Below are positions 33,737 to 42,790 of a stretch of 64,000 bases of DNA, piece after piece (position 1 is the first letter of the stretch; each line of letters opens with the position of its first letter). The DNA comes from Leptolyngbya sp. SIO1E4 (GTDB lineage: Bacteria > Cyanobacteriota > Cyanobacteriia > Phormidesmidales > Phormidesmidaceae): positions 1,314,001 through 1,378,000 of the forward strand of contig JAAHFU020000002.1 in the NCBI GenBank assembly GCA_010672825.2, read 5' to 3'. Made by a program: the position numbers and the translations under genes. The notes beneath the pieces were generated by a model, which was given only the letters and a program-made list of their open reading frames with translations, made no database searches and was not told the origin of the DNA.

Positions 33737-34852
33737 CTAAGTCTCTTGAGAAAAGGCAAAATCAGTGAACCCTAACTCTGAAGTAGAGAACCAGCGGTTA
33801 GAGTTTTCTCGAAATGCCTTCCAGCCGTCAAACACCTTACGGTAAGACGCGTTCTCAGCAGCGAGTTCTTCATAGAGTTCAAACGCTGCCTGTTGAGCCG
33901 AAGCCATAACTTCCTCTGAGAATCGAGTCAGCTGCACCCCTTGCTCCAGCAAGCTAGCCAGTGCCCCAGGGTTCAGGGAATCATAACGCGCCATGATATT
34001 TAGATGGGTTTCGCTGGCGGCAGTCCTTAAGGCTTGCTGATAAGACGTAGGCAAATCGTTCCAGGCATCCAGGTTGAAATATAAGGAATATTGAGAACCC
34101 GGCTCCCACCAACCGGGATAGTAGTAAATCTGAGCGGCTTTATGCAGGCCAAGTTTTTCATCGTCGTAGGGGCCAACCCATTCAGCGGCATCAATGGTGC
34201 CCAACTGTAGCGCTTGGAAAATTTCACCCCCTGGCAGGTTCTGCACATTGACCCCCAGGCGCTCTAACACCAGCCCTCCCAAACCCGGAATGCGCATATT
34301 CAGCCCCTGGAGATCAGCGACGGAGTTGATCTCTTGTTTCCACCAGCCCCCCATTTGAGTTCCGGAGTTGCCCGCCGGGAAACTAATAATGTTGAAGTCA
34401 GAGAGGACTTCGTGAATCAGCTCTAGCCCTCCCCCTTGATACAGCCAGGCATTTTGCTGGCGATAGTTAAAGCCAAAAGGAACAGCGGTATCGAAGGCCA
34501 GCGCTTCATTTTTGCCTCGATAGTAGTAGGAGTTGGTATGCCCTGCTTGCACGGTGCCTTGCTGAACGGCGTCCAGCACTTCTAAGCCAGGAACCAGTTC
34601 ACCCGCAGCCGAGAGTGAGATCGTAAACTTGCCGTTGGTTAACTCACTAACCCGCTCGACAAACACCTCACTACCACCATAGACCGTGTCCAAGCTAGGG
34701 GTGTAGCTCGATGCCATGCGCCAGTCAACTGCTTTAGTCTCATCCGTCTGCACAGCGGGGCCACTGTTAGAGGTGGATTGACCACAGGCAGCGATCGCGG
34801 TCGTTGTAGCAGCACCTACTGTCGCACTCGTCAAAAAATTTCTACGCTTCAT
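33737..34852 (-). CDS. TRAP transporter substrate-binding protein (DctP family)
   Basis: About 371 residues from the ATG at 34852. The N-terminus has a twin-arginine 'MKRRNFLTSATVGAATTTAI' followed by 'AACG', so it may be Tat-exported, with a possible lipobox. DctP-fold markers: 'WRMASSYTPSLDTVYGGSEV', 'GELVPGLEVLDAVQQGTVQA', 'GLNMRIPGLGGLVLERLGVN', 'LPGGEIFQALQLGTIDAAEW', and 'YSLYFNLDAWNDLP'. These periplasmic proteins bind carboxylates or keto acids and hand them to a QM membrane pair. No TRAP permease genes are nearby, so the partner is elsewhere. The tight Tat motif and TakP-like features are seen; the substrate is inference. Confidence 0.92.
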   Translation of the reverse strand: MKRRNFLTSATVGAATTTAIAACGQSTSNSGPAVQTDETKAVDWRMASSYTPSLDTVYGGSEVFVERVSELTNGKFTISLSAAGELVPGLEVLDAVQQGTVQAGHTNSYYYRGKNEALAFDTAVPFGFNYRQQNAWLYQGGGLELIHEVLSDFNIISFPAGNSGTQMGGWWKQEINSVADLQGLNMRIPGLGGLVLERLGVNVQNLPGGEIFQALQLGTIDAAEWVGPYDDEKLGLHKAAQIYYYPGWWEPGSQYSLYFNLDAWNDLPTSYQQALRTAASETHLNIMARYDSLNPGALASLLEQGVQLTRFSEEVMASAQQAAFELYEELAAENASYRKVFDGWKAFRENSNRWFSTSELGFTDFAFSQET

Positions 34853-35317
34853 TGTCAATTTAGACTCAACTTTTACAGGAAGCAAAATATCCTGCTAATC
34901 CTAAGTCAAGGCAGGATCACCCTTTTGTTAGTAGATATACAGCAGGTTCGGTCGTCACTGAACTCATCAAGGTCGTTCGAAAAGAAGCCTCTAGTTACTG
35001 TGACCCTAGATCGCAAGAATCAAAAAATTCTTAACTCAAAATCACAGTGTTTATTGGGCGTTTCACGGGTTTAATTGATCGGTGATTTATTCTGGCGATC
35101 GCCAGCGTGTTTTGAGGGGTGGGTCACAGCACGCTCTGGGTAGGGTGCTATGAAGCGCTGCAAACCCTTGACCAGGCTTGGGGTTGATCGCCCAGCATAA
35201 AAGTTTCGTTAGCCAGCCAGCCTGAATAAAGCAGAGAGAACCCCTGACTTTGGCGCCAGAGACCCAAGGGCTTGCCATACAATAAAGCGTATTAACAAAT
35301 GTGACTTTTTCATCTCG
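34853..35317. other. Divergent non-coding region, TRAP protein and methyltransferase
   Basis: A 465-bp gap between divergent genes. I see no gene, RNA or strong inverted repeat. It must hold both promoters. A short AT-rich run near 35021-35060 is unremarkable. Confidence 0.5.
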
Positions 35318-36304
35318 ATGAATTTCTTTTTCTTGCTTAAGCTTCTCTTTGGGCTGTCAGCTGTCGGCATTGTGGCGTACCTCCTCACCGCTCGCCGCTA
35401 TCAATCTTCAGACACCGTTGCCAGCTCTTACGACCAGTGGACTGAAGACGGCATTTTAGAGTTTTATTGGGGCGAACATATTCATTTAGGGCACTACGGA
35501 TCACCACCCCGACGGAAGGCATTTATTCCTGCCAAGATTGACTTTGTCCATGAGATGGTGCGCTGGGGTGGCTTAGACAAGTTGCCACCGGGCACAACTC
35601 TGCTAGACGTGGGCTGCGGAATTGGCGGCAGCAGTCGTATTCTGGCGCGAGACTATGGGTTCTCTGTGACCGGAGTTACCATCAGCCCCCAGCAGGTAAA
35701 GCGGGCCCAGGCATTAACCCCAGAAGGGGTGAGCGCTCAATTTCAGGTCGATGATGCCATGGCCCTGTCTTTTCCAGATGCAAGTTTTGATGTGGTTTGG
35801 TCGGTAGAAGCTGGACCCCATATGCCTGACAAAGCCGTTTTCGCCAGAGAGCTGCTGCGGGTGCTCAAGCCGGGTGGCACGCTGGTGGTAGCAGATTGGA
35901 ACCAGCGAGACGATCGCCAGCAGCCCCTCAATTTTTGGGAGCGCCCTGTTATGCAGCAACTTCTGGATCAATGGTCTCACCCCGCCTTTGCCAGCATTGA
36001 AGGATTCTCTGAGCAGTTAGTAGAAACAGGCCTAGTAGATGGCGACGTCATCACCGCCGACTGGACGCAACAAACGCTGCCTTCCTGGCTTGATTCCATT
36101 TGGCAGGGGGTCATTCGCCCCCAAGGATTTCTCCGAGATGGGCTGAATGGGTTTATTAAATCTGTGCGCGAAGTCCCCACTATCCTGTTGATGCGGTTGG
36201 CTTTTGGTTCGGGGCTTTGTCGGTTTGGCATGTTCCGCGCGCAGCGGGCAAACGGGGTGCCTCAATCAGCAGACTCCGTCGCCACTGAGACAGCCCCCGT
36301 CTAA
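35318..36304 (+). CDS. MPBQ/MSBQ methyltransferase (Sll0418-like)
   Basis: A 328-residue S-adenosylmethionine methyltransferase, orthologous in appearance to Synechocystis Sll0418, which methylates 2-methyl-6-phytyl-benzoquinol in tocopherol synthesis. Seen: an N-terminal membrane anchor ('LLKLLFGLSAVGIVAYLL'), 'SSYDQWTEDGILEFYWGEHI', SAM motif I 'LLDVGCGIGGSS' (95-106), 'DDAMALSFPDASFDVVWSVE', 'MPDKAVFARELLRVLKPGGT', 'WNQRDDRQQPLNFWERPV', and the C-terminal 'FIKSVREVPTILLMRLAFGS', all near-identical to my memory of that protein. It probably sits on the plastid-like thylakoid or envelope membrane. A single-gene unit, followed 204 nt later by the permease gene. Confidence 0.95.
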   Translation: MNFFFLLKLLFGLSAVGIVAYLLTARRYQSSDTVASSYDQWTEDGILEFYWGEHIHLGHYGSPPRRKAFIPAKIDFVHEMVRWGGLDKLPPGTTLLDVGCGIGGSSRILARDYGFSVTGVTISPQQVKRAQALTPEGVSAQFQVDDAMALSFPDASFDVVWSVEAGPHMPDKAVFARELLRVLKPGGTLVVADWNQRDDRQQPLNFWERPVMQQLLDQWSHPAFASIEGFSEQLVETGLVDGDVITADWTQQTLPSWLDSIWQGVIRPQGFLRDGLNGFIKSVREVPTILLMRLAFGSGLCRFGMFRAQRANGVPQSADSVATETAPV

Positions 36305-36508
36305 GCTTATTTCGCGAACTCCTCATCCATGGGAGACCCCAGTGACCGTTGCCCGGCACGGGGTTTGTATCAAACCCTGCAACACAGGTCAGCGAAATTG
36401 GTTAGCCTACGTCACGTCGCTCTGTAAAGTAAACACAATCTAGATTGTGAGAATTCGAGTCATCTCGGGTTCAGTCTTGCTGGCTGCTTGTGTGGGGGTT
36501 GAGTTTCA

Positions 36509-37921
36509 ATGGATGACGGAAATCGGCTAACGACGGGTAAGCAGGTCATTGAGCCTGCTGAAGATGCGCTGGTGAGCGATGTCTCCAGAAGCGATCTCAT
36601 TTATGGATTAGAAGATCGCCCCCCTAAGTGGGAAGCTTTCTTTGCCGCAATTCAGCATGTGCTGGCCAGTTTTGTTGGCATCATCACCCCATCGCTCATC
36701 GTCTCCGGGGCCTTGGGGTTAGCACCGGCTGATGCCTCTTTTATCGTCAGCATGTCTTTGTTTGTCTCAGGCATTGCGACCTTTATTCAGGCGAAGCGTA
36801 TTGGCCCCGTAGGATCGGGGTTGTTGAGTGTTCAGGGCACCAGTTTTGCTTTTATTGGCCCTATTTTGGCCGCCGGAGGGGGGGCGATCGCGGCAGGCGG
36901 CTCTGCCACCGAGGCATTAGGGCTGATCTTTGGGCTCTGTTTCCTGGGCTCGTTTGTTGAAATCATTTTTAGTCGCTTCATCCACCTGGCCCAGCAGATT
37001 ATTACGCCTCTAGTGACGGGCATCGTGGTTACCCTCATCGGCTTAACTTTGATCAACGTGGGCATTACCAGTATTGGCGGAGGGTTTCCGGCGAGAGAAG
37101 CAGGCACCTTTGGCAGCCTGGCTAATCTGGGTGTGGGGACTTTGGTGCTCCTGATAATCGTGATTCTCAACAGCACCCGCAGCCCCCTGCTGCGCATGTC
37201 GTCCATTGTGATTGGGCTGATCGTGGGCTATCTGGTCGCGTGGCCGTTGGGGATGGTGTCTTTCGATAACCTGAGTGGGCTCCCGCTGCTGGCACTGCCC
37301 CTGCCCTTTCAGTTTGGCTTTGGCTTTAATTTCGCGGCGTTTATTCCCTTTGCATTTTTGTACCTGATCACCACCATTGAGTCCATCGGAGACCTGACGG
37401 CCACCTCGTTGTTGACGGGGCAACCCATCGTGGGCGAAACCTACATCAAACGCATTAAAGGAGGGGTCTTGGGAGATGGGCTCAATTCTTTAATTGCGGC
37501 TTGTTTTAACACCTTTCCCAATACCACGTTCAGCCAAAACAACGGAGTTATTCAGCTGACAGGCATTGGCAGTCGCTATGTGGGCTACTTCATTGCAGGC
37601 ATTTTAGTTCTATTGGGGATTTTTCCCGTGGTGGGAGGGGTGTTTCAGGCAATGCCCCAGCCCGTTTTGGGGGGGGCTACCCTGGTGATGTTTGGCACCG
37701 TGGCTGCTGCGGGGATTAAGATTCTCTCCTGTGTCAATTTCACCAAACGGGCCTCCATCATCACGGCCGTCTCCCTTGGCATTGGTCTGGGGGTGACTTT
37801 TGTGCCCGACATTCTCAATAATTTGCCTATTTTGGTCAAAAATATTTTTTCCTCAGGCATTTCTGCTGGAGGGGTAACTGCCCTGGTGCTGAATATGGTG
37901 CTGCCGGGACCCCGAGAATAA
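36509..37921 (+). CDS. NCS2 family xanthine/urate permease
   Basis: A 470-residue nucleobase:cation symporter-2 with about 12-14 membrane helices. Seen: 'WEAFFAAIQHVLASFVGIIT', the central 'SVQGTSFAFIGPILAAGGG', the QH-like 'FIHLAQQIITPLVTGIVVTL', 'FAFLYLITTIESIGDLTATS' containing the conserved E-x-x-G-D substrate-binding signature, and 'NTFPNTTFSQNNGVIQLTG' with the NCS2 signature. The next three genes degrade urate, so urate or xanthine is the likely cargo. The ATG at 36509 is taken from the start of the charged cytoplasmic N-terminus. It is the first gene of the cluster; the gap to hpxO is 117 nt. Confidence 0.92.
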   Translation: MDDGNRLTTGKQVIEPAEDALVSDVSRSDLIYGLEDRPPKWEAFFAAIQHVLASFVGIITPSLIVSGALGLAPADASFIVSMSLFVSGIATFIQAKRIGPVGSGLLSVQGTSFAFIGPILAAGGGAIAAGGSATEALGLIFGLCFLGSFVEIIFSRFIHLAQQIITPLVTGIVVTLIGLTLINVGITSIGGGFPAREAGTFGSLANLGVGTLVLLIIVILNSTRSPLLRMSSIVIGLIVGYLVAWPLGMVSFDNLSGLPLLALPLPFQFGFGFNFAAFIPFAFLYLITTIESIGDLTATSLLTGQPIVGETYIKRIKGGVLGDGLNSLIAACFNTFPNTTFSQNNGVIQLTGIGSRYVGYFIAGILVLLGIFPVVGGVFQAMPQPVLGGATLVMFGTVAAAGIKILSCVNFTKRASIITAVSLGIGLGVTFVPDILNNLPILVKNIFSSGISAGGVTALVLNMVLPGPRE

Positions 37922-38038
37922 GATCAAAACCGCGCGATCGCCCTTGGGTTTCTGCGGGGCAATACCATCCCAGGATAGGGTTTGGCATTGCCAAGCCCTT
38001 CAACCCATTCCTCTCGGGACAACCATCCTCAAGTCATC

Positions 38039-39202
38039 ATGTATCACTTAAAGGCCATCATTATTGGGGCGGGCATCGGGGGCCTGACGACAGGCATTGC
38101 CCTACAGCAGGCAGGCTACACGGTCGAAATCTATGACAAAACCCGGGAAATTCGCCCTGCCGGAGCCGGGATTTCCCTCTGGTCGAATGGGGTGAAGGTG
38201 TTGAATCGCCTAGGGCTAGGCGATCGCCTGGCGGCCATTGGCGGCACCATGAACCGAATGGAGTATCGCAGCCATACCGATAAGGTGCTGAGCCAGATTG
38301 ATTTAAGACCCCTGATTCAACAGGTGGGGCAACGGCCCTATCCCGTTTCCCGGACTGAGCTGCAGCAGATGCTTTTAACCGCGGCGGGGGCCGATCAGGT
38401 CACCTTGGGCCAGCGCTGTGTTGGGGTAGAAGCCACTGACACAGGCATCACCGCCATTTTTGAGGACGGGCACCGGGCCACAGGGGATGTGCTGGTCGGG
38501 GCAGACGGCATCCGCTCTACCGTGCGGCAATATGTGCTGGGCCACGATATCGACCCCCGCTATGCCCACTACGTTAACTGGAACGGGCTGGTGGATGCTG
38601 CCCCAGACCTGTGTGACCCTGACAACTGGATACTCTATGTGGGGCAGGCCAAACGGGCCTCCATGATGCCGGTGGGGGGCGATCGCTTTTATTTTTTCTT
38701 TGGTGCCCCTATGGAAAAAGGGACAACTGTGGAGCCCGCCTATCGCCGGGATGAACTGACCCAGCTTTTTGAAGGCTGGCCTCAGCCCGTGCAAACGTTG
38801 ATTCAGAGGCTCGATCCTTTAACCACAAATCGTCTGGAGATCCACGATATTGATCCTCCCGAGCGGCTGGTACGGGGGAGGGCTGTGCTGCTGGGGGATG
38901 CTGGCCATGCCACTACCCCGACCCTGGGGCAGGGGGGCTGCCAGGCCATTGAAGATGCCGAAGTGCTGACCCGCTATTTGGTCACTACAAATATCAGCGT
39001 GCCCGACGCCCTGCAGCGCTACGAGGCCGAACGTAAAGAACGGACAGCATCTTTAGTGCTGAAAGCCCGCAAGCGCACAGATACAATCTATGGAAAGGAT
39101 CTTGAGGCCACCCATCAGTGGTATGAACAACTGCAGCAGGAACCCCCTGACGCGGTCACCAATGCCCTGGCCAAGGTGATTCTGGGAGGGCCCATGTGCT
39201 GA
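38039..39202 (+). CDS. hpxO: FAD-dependent urate hydroxylase HpxO
   Basis: A 387-residue flavoprotein mono-oxygenase that converts urate to 5-hydroxyisourate. Start: the ATG at 38039, which puts the Rossmann 'IIIGAGIGGLTTGIALQQAG' right at the N-terminus; the open frame upstream is unsupported. Seen: 'GAGISLWSNGVKVLNRLGLG', 'YPVSRTELQQMLL', 'VLVGADGIRSTVR', 'YAHYVNWNGLVDAAPD', 'ERLVRGRAVLLGDAGHATTP' (FAD motif), 'LGQGGCQAIEDAEVLTRYLV', and 'LVLKARKRTDTIYGKDLEAT'. The agreement with Klebsiella HpxO through these blocks is strong. It differs from the cofactor-free urate oxidase route. It is followed 74 nt later by uraH. Confidence 0.95.
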   Translation: MYHLKAIIIGAGIGGLTTGIALQQAGYTVEIYDKTREIRPAGAGISLWSNGVKVLNRLGLGDRLAAIGGTMNRMEYRSHTDKVLSQIDLRPLIQQVGQRPYPVSRTELQQMLLTAAGADQVTLGQRCVGVEATDTGITAIFEDGHRATGDVLVGADGIRSTVRQYVLGHDIDPRYAHYVNWNGLVDAAPDLCDPDNWILYVGQAKRASMMPVGGDRFYFFFGAPMEKGTTVEPAYRRDELTQLFEGWPQPVQTLIQRLDPLTTNRLEIHDIDPPERLVRGRAVLLGDAGHATTPTLGQGGCQAIEDAEVLTRYLVTTNISVPDALQRYEAERKERTASLVLKARKRTDTIYGKDLEATHQWYEQLQQEPPDAVTNALAKVILGGPMC

Positions 39203-39276
39203 AGTTGAATTGCAAGGTTTAGACCGTGGGCCTAGGGGTCTAAAAATCTAAGGGCTTCAAAATTGAGATTGGATGA

Positions 39277-39639
39277 ATGGCTGGAAAATTGACAACCCAC
39301 GTGCTGGATACTGCCCACGGCTGCCCTGCCGCTGGGATGGAAGTTGCCCTCTGGTCGATTGACTCTGATTCCCAAGGGAGAAGCCTGCTAAAAATGGTAC
39401 AAACCAATGCCGATGGGCGTATCGATGCCCCTCTGCTGGTGGATGATGAGTTGCAGGTGGGCCGCTATGAACTGGTTTTTGAGGTGGGGCAGTACTTTAT
39501 CCAAAAGGGCGGTACGCTGCCTCAACCCCTGTTTCTTGACCAGGTTCCCCTGCGTTTTGGTATTGCAGATGCTGCCGCTCATTACCACGTGCCGCTGCTG
39601 GTATCTCCCTGGTCCTATAGCACCTATCGGGGCAGTTGA
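39277..39639 (+). CDS. uraH: 5-hydroxyisourate hydrolase (transthyretin-like)
   Basis: A 120-residue transthyretin-related enzyme that hydrolyses 5-hydroxyisourate to 2-oxo-4-hydroxy-4-carboxy-5-ureidoimidazoline (OHCU). Seen: '[20 protein letters not shown]' (catalytic His near residue 7), '[12 protein letters not shown]', '[11 protein letters not shown]', '[20 protein letters not shown]' with the signature C-terminal YRGS. It is probably a homotetramer. The stop overlaps the TTG of the downstream frame; uraD's ATG is 2 nt past the stop, so the two are translationally coupled. Confidence 0.96.
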   Translation: MAGKLTTHVLDTAHGCPAAGMEVALWSIDSDSQGRSLLKMVQTNADGRIDAPLLVDDELQVGRYELVFEVGQYFIQKGGTLPQPLFLDQVPLRFGIADAAAHYHVPLLVSPWSYSTYRGS

Positions 39640-39641
39640 AG

Positions 39642-40148
39642 ATGGGCCAATATTCCTTAGACAGTCTCAACCAGATGGATCAGGCCACCTTCACTGCAGC
39701 CTTGGGCGCGGTGTTTGAACATACCCCAGCGATCGCCCAGCAAAGCTGGCCCCAGCGTCCGTTTTCATCGGTAGAGGCCCTGCACCAGGTCATGGTAACG
39801 GTGATGCGATCGCTCCCCCTCGATGGGCAGCGAAATCTGATCGCAGCCCATCCTGATCTGGGGAGTCGGGCCAAAATGACGGCGGCGTCTGTCCAAGAGC
39901 AATTTAGTGCGGGGCTAGATCAGCTCACCCCTGAAGAATATGACCAGTTTCAGCACCTTAACCAGGCGTATCGAGATCGGTTTCAGTTTCCCTTCATCAT
40001 TGCGGTGAAAGCCCACACGAAAACGTCAATTCTGGCAGCGTTTCGCCAGCGCTTAACCCACGATGAGGCCACTGAACAAGAAACAGCCCTGGCTGAGATC
40101 GCTAAAATCGCCCGCTTCCGCCTTGATCAACTCATCGACTTAGCGTGA
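39642..40148 (+). CDS. uraD: OHCU decarboxylase
   Basis: A 168-residue enzyme that decarboxylates OHCU to S-allantoin, the last step of urate conversion. Start: the ATG at 39642; a TTG at 39636 is also in frame. Seen: 'LDSLNQMDQATFTAALGAVF', 'LIAAHPDLGSRAKM' with the catalytic His, and 'EYDQFQHLNQAYRDRFQFPF' then 'ITAVKAHTK'-like 'IIAVKAHTKTSILAAFRQRL' with the oxyanion-forming region. It completes the set with hpxO and uraH. No allantoinase gene follows, so the allantoin fate is not encoded nearby. Confidence 0.95.
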   Translation: MGQYSLDSLNQMDQATFTAALGAVFEHTPAIAQQSWPQRPFSSVEALHQVMVTVMRSLPLDGQRNLIAAHPDLGSRAKMTAASVQEQFSAGLDQLTPEEYDQFQHLNQAYRDRFQFPFIIAVKAHTKTSILAAFRQRLTHDEATEQETALAEIAKIARFRLDQLIDLA

Positions 40149-40162
40149 GCAACCGGTATCGC

Positions 40163-40260
40163 AAAAGGCGGAAGGCAGAAAGCAGAAGCAATACAAAACT
40201 CAAAACTTCTTCCCATCCACTCATCCACTCATCTACTCGTCCACCCATCCACTTCCCCCA
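40163..40260. repeat. Short simple repeats downstream of uraD
   Basis: GGCGGAAGGCAGAAAGCAGAAG followed by a run of CATCCACT-type octamers (40206-40255). Low-complexity intergenic filler that echoes the GGCAGAA repeat at 22018 and 58616. No gene. Confidence 0.6.
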
Positions 40261-40328
40261 AGACCGCACCCCCCAGCCTTGACCCAATGTACCGAACTTA
40301 TTTGATATGAGGACGCTAGCGCTGAGGG

Positions 40329-40586
40329 TCATTGCCCGGCACAATCTTGAAAAAACTGTTTTCGCCCCCGAATAGTCGGGTCAGCGTCAATGTCTTTGGC
40401 TGTATGAAATGAGAAGCGACGAGTCCCCTGCACGGCCTTCCAGGCTGTCTGCACTGCCGGATCGGCAAAAGTACCCTGCTCAAGCTGCACCAGCATTTGA
40501 GGCCAGCGAGTTTTTAAGTGATGGCTCTCACCGACGTACAAACGCACAGAGCCAATGTTGGCAATGGCAAAAATTCCAGAGGCCAT
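40329..40586 (-). CDS. Small GIY-YIG domain protein
   Basis: 85 residues with a GIY-YIG-like N-terminus: 'SGIFAIANIGSVRLYVGESH' ('GIF' in place of GIY, 'YVG' for YIG), then 'HLKTRWPQMLVQLEQGTFAD'. It is short, ending 'GRKQFFQDCAGQ'. Whether it keeps the catalytic Arg/Glu pair is unclear: 'LKTRW' offers the Arg and no obvious later Glu follows, so activity is doubtful. The function is unknown. It converges with the urate cluster and follows the kinase gene on the same strand with a 59-nt gap. Confidence 0.65.
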   Translation of the reverse strand: MASGIFAIANIGSVRLYVGESHHLKTRWPQMLVQLEQGTFADPAVQTAWKAVQGTRRFSFHTAKDIDADPTIRGRKQFFQDCAGQ

Positions 40587-40645
40587 AACCCCTAACTTTT
40601 TCTGATTGTTTTTAAGAATACCCTAGAGACGGATTAATGGTGCCC

Positions 40646-42790
40646 CTAAGGTTTGTGCTTTTCTCTGAAGGACGTTTTCAGAGACGACATGACTTTGGTC
40701 GAGGCACTGGTGGAAGTGTTCTCCACGGTGAAGGGTGAGGGCAAATAGCTGCGATATAGGGTCGTGCCGATGGCTGAGCCGATGAAAGCCACACTCGCAG
40801 GCAGTAAAGGCATCCAGCCACCCACTGTAAACATAAAAGCAGGAACGCCCGCAAGGAGAACTCCGCCCCCTAACAACCCCAACCCCAATAACCAAGGACG
40901 ATGCACGGTTGCTCCCAACGCACTGCCCCCCGCAGCCCAGAGCAGGATCCACACCACTTCAACAGCCTCGGGCAAGGCCCACGGCAATGGCTGTTCACCC
41001 AAGGCGCTACTCACGATTTGGCTCGTTGCTTGGGCGTGTAGCACGGCCCCTGCCATCAGATGATCGGCTGCAGAGGCTTCACTAAAGGGGGTATAGAACA
41101 AGTCTTTGGCAGACGGAGCGGTGGTGCCGATAATCACGATGCGATCGCGAACTAGTGCATCGGTTGATTGGCCGTTGAGCACCGCCCTCAAACTCAAGCG
41201 CTGCACTGCAGTGTCTCGGGAACGATAGCGCAACAGCACCTGGTAGCCCGCATCATCAATATTGCGATAACCACCAAAGTGCCGCTGCAAGGGATGAAAG
41301 ACTGTCCCATTCAGCTCTAGAACGGTCGGATCCCGATCACTTTGAACGGGGAAAATCTCCGCTTGCGCCAGGTACGCTAACGCCAGCCGCAACCCGAACG
41401 AGTACAGCACCTCGCTATCGGGGGAGGCGTCTGCCGCTGCAAACAACAAGTTGCGACGAACAACCCCATCGGGATCGACTGGAAAATCGTTAAACCCGAC
41501 GCGATCAGGCGCGACCGTGACAGGGGCTGGAATTGCCTCGGTATCAGGGTTGCCCAGCTTTTGGATGGCAATGATATTGTCGGCGGCCAGGGTTTCTAGC
41601 AGGGCCTCATGGCCTTCGCCCTGGGGCAAGTCTCGATGCATATCAAGCCCAATCACGCGGGGATCATGGGCCTGTAAGGTTTGGATGACCTGGTGCAGGG
41701 TTGCATCACTGGGGGTAGTGCGGTTGAGTTCCCTTAAGTCAGCTTCGGTGATCTCCACCAGCAGCAGGCGATCGTCCTGCTCCAGGGGAGGTTGGTGCTG
41801 TACCCACCTATCATGAATCAGCAATTCTAGGGGCATCCATCCTCCCATCTGCCGAATGAGCAGCACGATCGCAGCCATCACGAGGGGGGCAATCACTGCC
41901 CCTAACCATGGACGCCGGGGGGGCTCAGGGTTCAGGGTTGTTTCTGGAAAGTCAAAGTCGGGCAGACTGGTCAGGGTGTCAAGATGCTGGAGGTCTTGGA
42001 GGGCCGCCTCAGCAGAGGCATAGCGCTGATAGATTGAGACATGGGTCAGACGCTGTAAAAAGACCGTTAGCTCAGGACTCGTTTCAGGGGCCTCAAGGTG
42101 CCACAACAATTCCCCCGTGGTTGGGTTTTCTGGTAGCTCTGTGGGCGATCGCCCGGTGAGCCCTCGAATTACGGTCATGCCTAAGGCATAGAGATCGCTA
42201 CTGTAGCGGGGACGACCCGCTAGCTGTTCCGGGGGGGCATAGCCCTGGGTGCCAATACTCACCGTAAATTGGTCAGCCCCGGCCGTATTCACCTGGGTTG
42301 TAATTTCTTTGACTGCCCCAAAGTCAATCAGCATGAGCCGACCATCATCGTGGCGACGCATCAGATTGCTGGGTTTAATATCTCGGTGGATAACCTGCTG
42401 CTTGTGGATAAAGGCCAGAATTGGCAGCACGGCTTCTAGCAGCTCAATCATTTGGGCTTCGCTGAGGAGCTGGTGCTGAAAAACCTCACTCAGGGGCTCT
42501 CCATGGATATAGGCCTGAACCAGGTAGAACTCTCCCTCTGCTTCGAAGGCATCAATCAGCTCGGGAATGCAGTCATGGGTGCCTAATCGGCGCAGCGCGG
42601 CTGCTTCAGCTTCAAAGAGACGACGGGCAGTGGCTAAAAACTGAGGCGATCGATGTGCCGGGGTCAAATGCTTGATGACGCAATACTCGTTACCCCGCTG
42701 ACAGTCTTCTGCCAGATAGGTTTTGGCAAAGCCCCCTTCACCCAGGGGCCTTAGCAATCGATAACGTTCTAACAGTCGGGTGCCAATCAT
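40646..42790 (-). CDS. Serine/threonine protein kinase with CHASE2 sensor
   Basis: A 714-residue receptor-like kinase from the ATG at 42790 (the upstream ATG at 42820 adds ten). N-terminal Hanks kinase: 'LRPLGEGGFAKTYLAEDCQR', Lys in 'YCVIKHLTP', 'VIHRDIKPSNLM', 'LIDFGAVKEI', 'GTQGYAPPEQ'. It is cytoplasmic; a TM helix follows near residue 310 ('WLGAVIAPLVMAAIVLLIRQ'). A CHASE2 domain spans about 330-600 ('RLLLVEITEADLRELNRTTP', 'RVIGLDMHRDLPQGEGHEAL', 'VRDRIVIIGTTAPSAKDLFY'), and three more TM helices come at the C-terminus ('VVWILLWAAGGSALGATV' and following). It senses an extracytoplasmic signal and phosphorylates Ser/Thr targets. Substrate unknown. Confidence 0.93.
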   Translation of the reverse strand: MIGTRLLERYRLLRPLGEGGFAKTYLAEDCQRGNEYCVIKHLTPAHRSPQFLATARRLFEAEAAALRRLGTHDCIPELIDAFEAEGEFYLVQAYIHGEPLSEVFQHQLLSEAQMIELLEAVLPILAFIHKQQVIHRDIKPSNLMRRHDDGRLMLIDFGAVKEITTQVNTAGADQFTVSIGTQGYAPPEQLAGRPRYSSDLYALGMTVIRGLTGRSPTELPENPTTGELLWHLEAPETSPELTVFLQRLTHVSIYQRYASAEAALQDLQHLDTLTSLPDFDFPETTLNPEPPRRPWLGAVIAPLVMAAIVLLIRQMGGWMPLELLIHDRWVQHQPPLEQDDRLLLVEITEADLRELNRTTPSDATLHQVIQTLQAHDPRVIGLDMHRDLPQGEGHEALLETLAADNIIAIQKLGNPDTEAIPAPVTVAPDRVGFNDFPVDPDGVVRRNLLFAAADASPDSEVLYSFGLRLALAYLAQAEIFPVQSDRDPTVLELNGTVFHPLQRHFGGYRNIDDAGYQVLLRYRSRDTAVQRLSLRAVLNGQSTDALVRDRIVIIGTTAPSAKDLFYTPFSEASAADHLMAGAVLHAQATSQIVSSALGEQPLPWALPEAVEVVWILLWAAGGSALGATVHRPWLLGLGLLGGGVLLAGVPAFMFTVGGWMPLLPASVAFIGSAIGTTLYRSYLPSPFTVENTSTSASTKVMSSLKTSFREKHKP

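Noticed and set aside
33403-33759. 118-codon minus-strand frame
   Set aside because: It overlaps the palindromic repeat and the end of the TRAP gene; arginine/proline-rich composition is that of a shadow frame.
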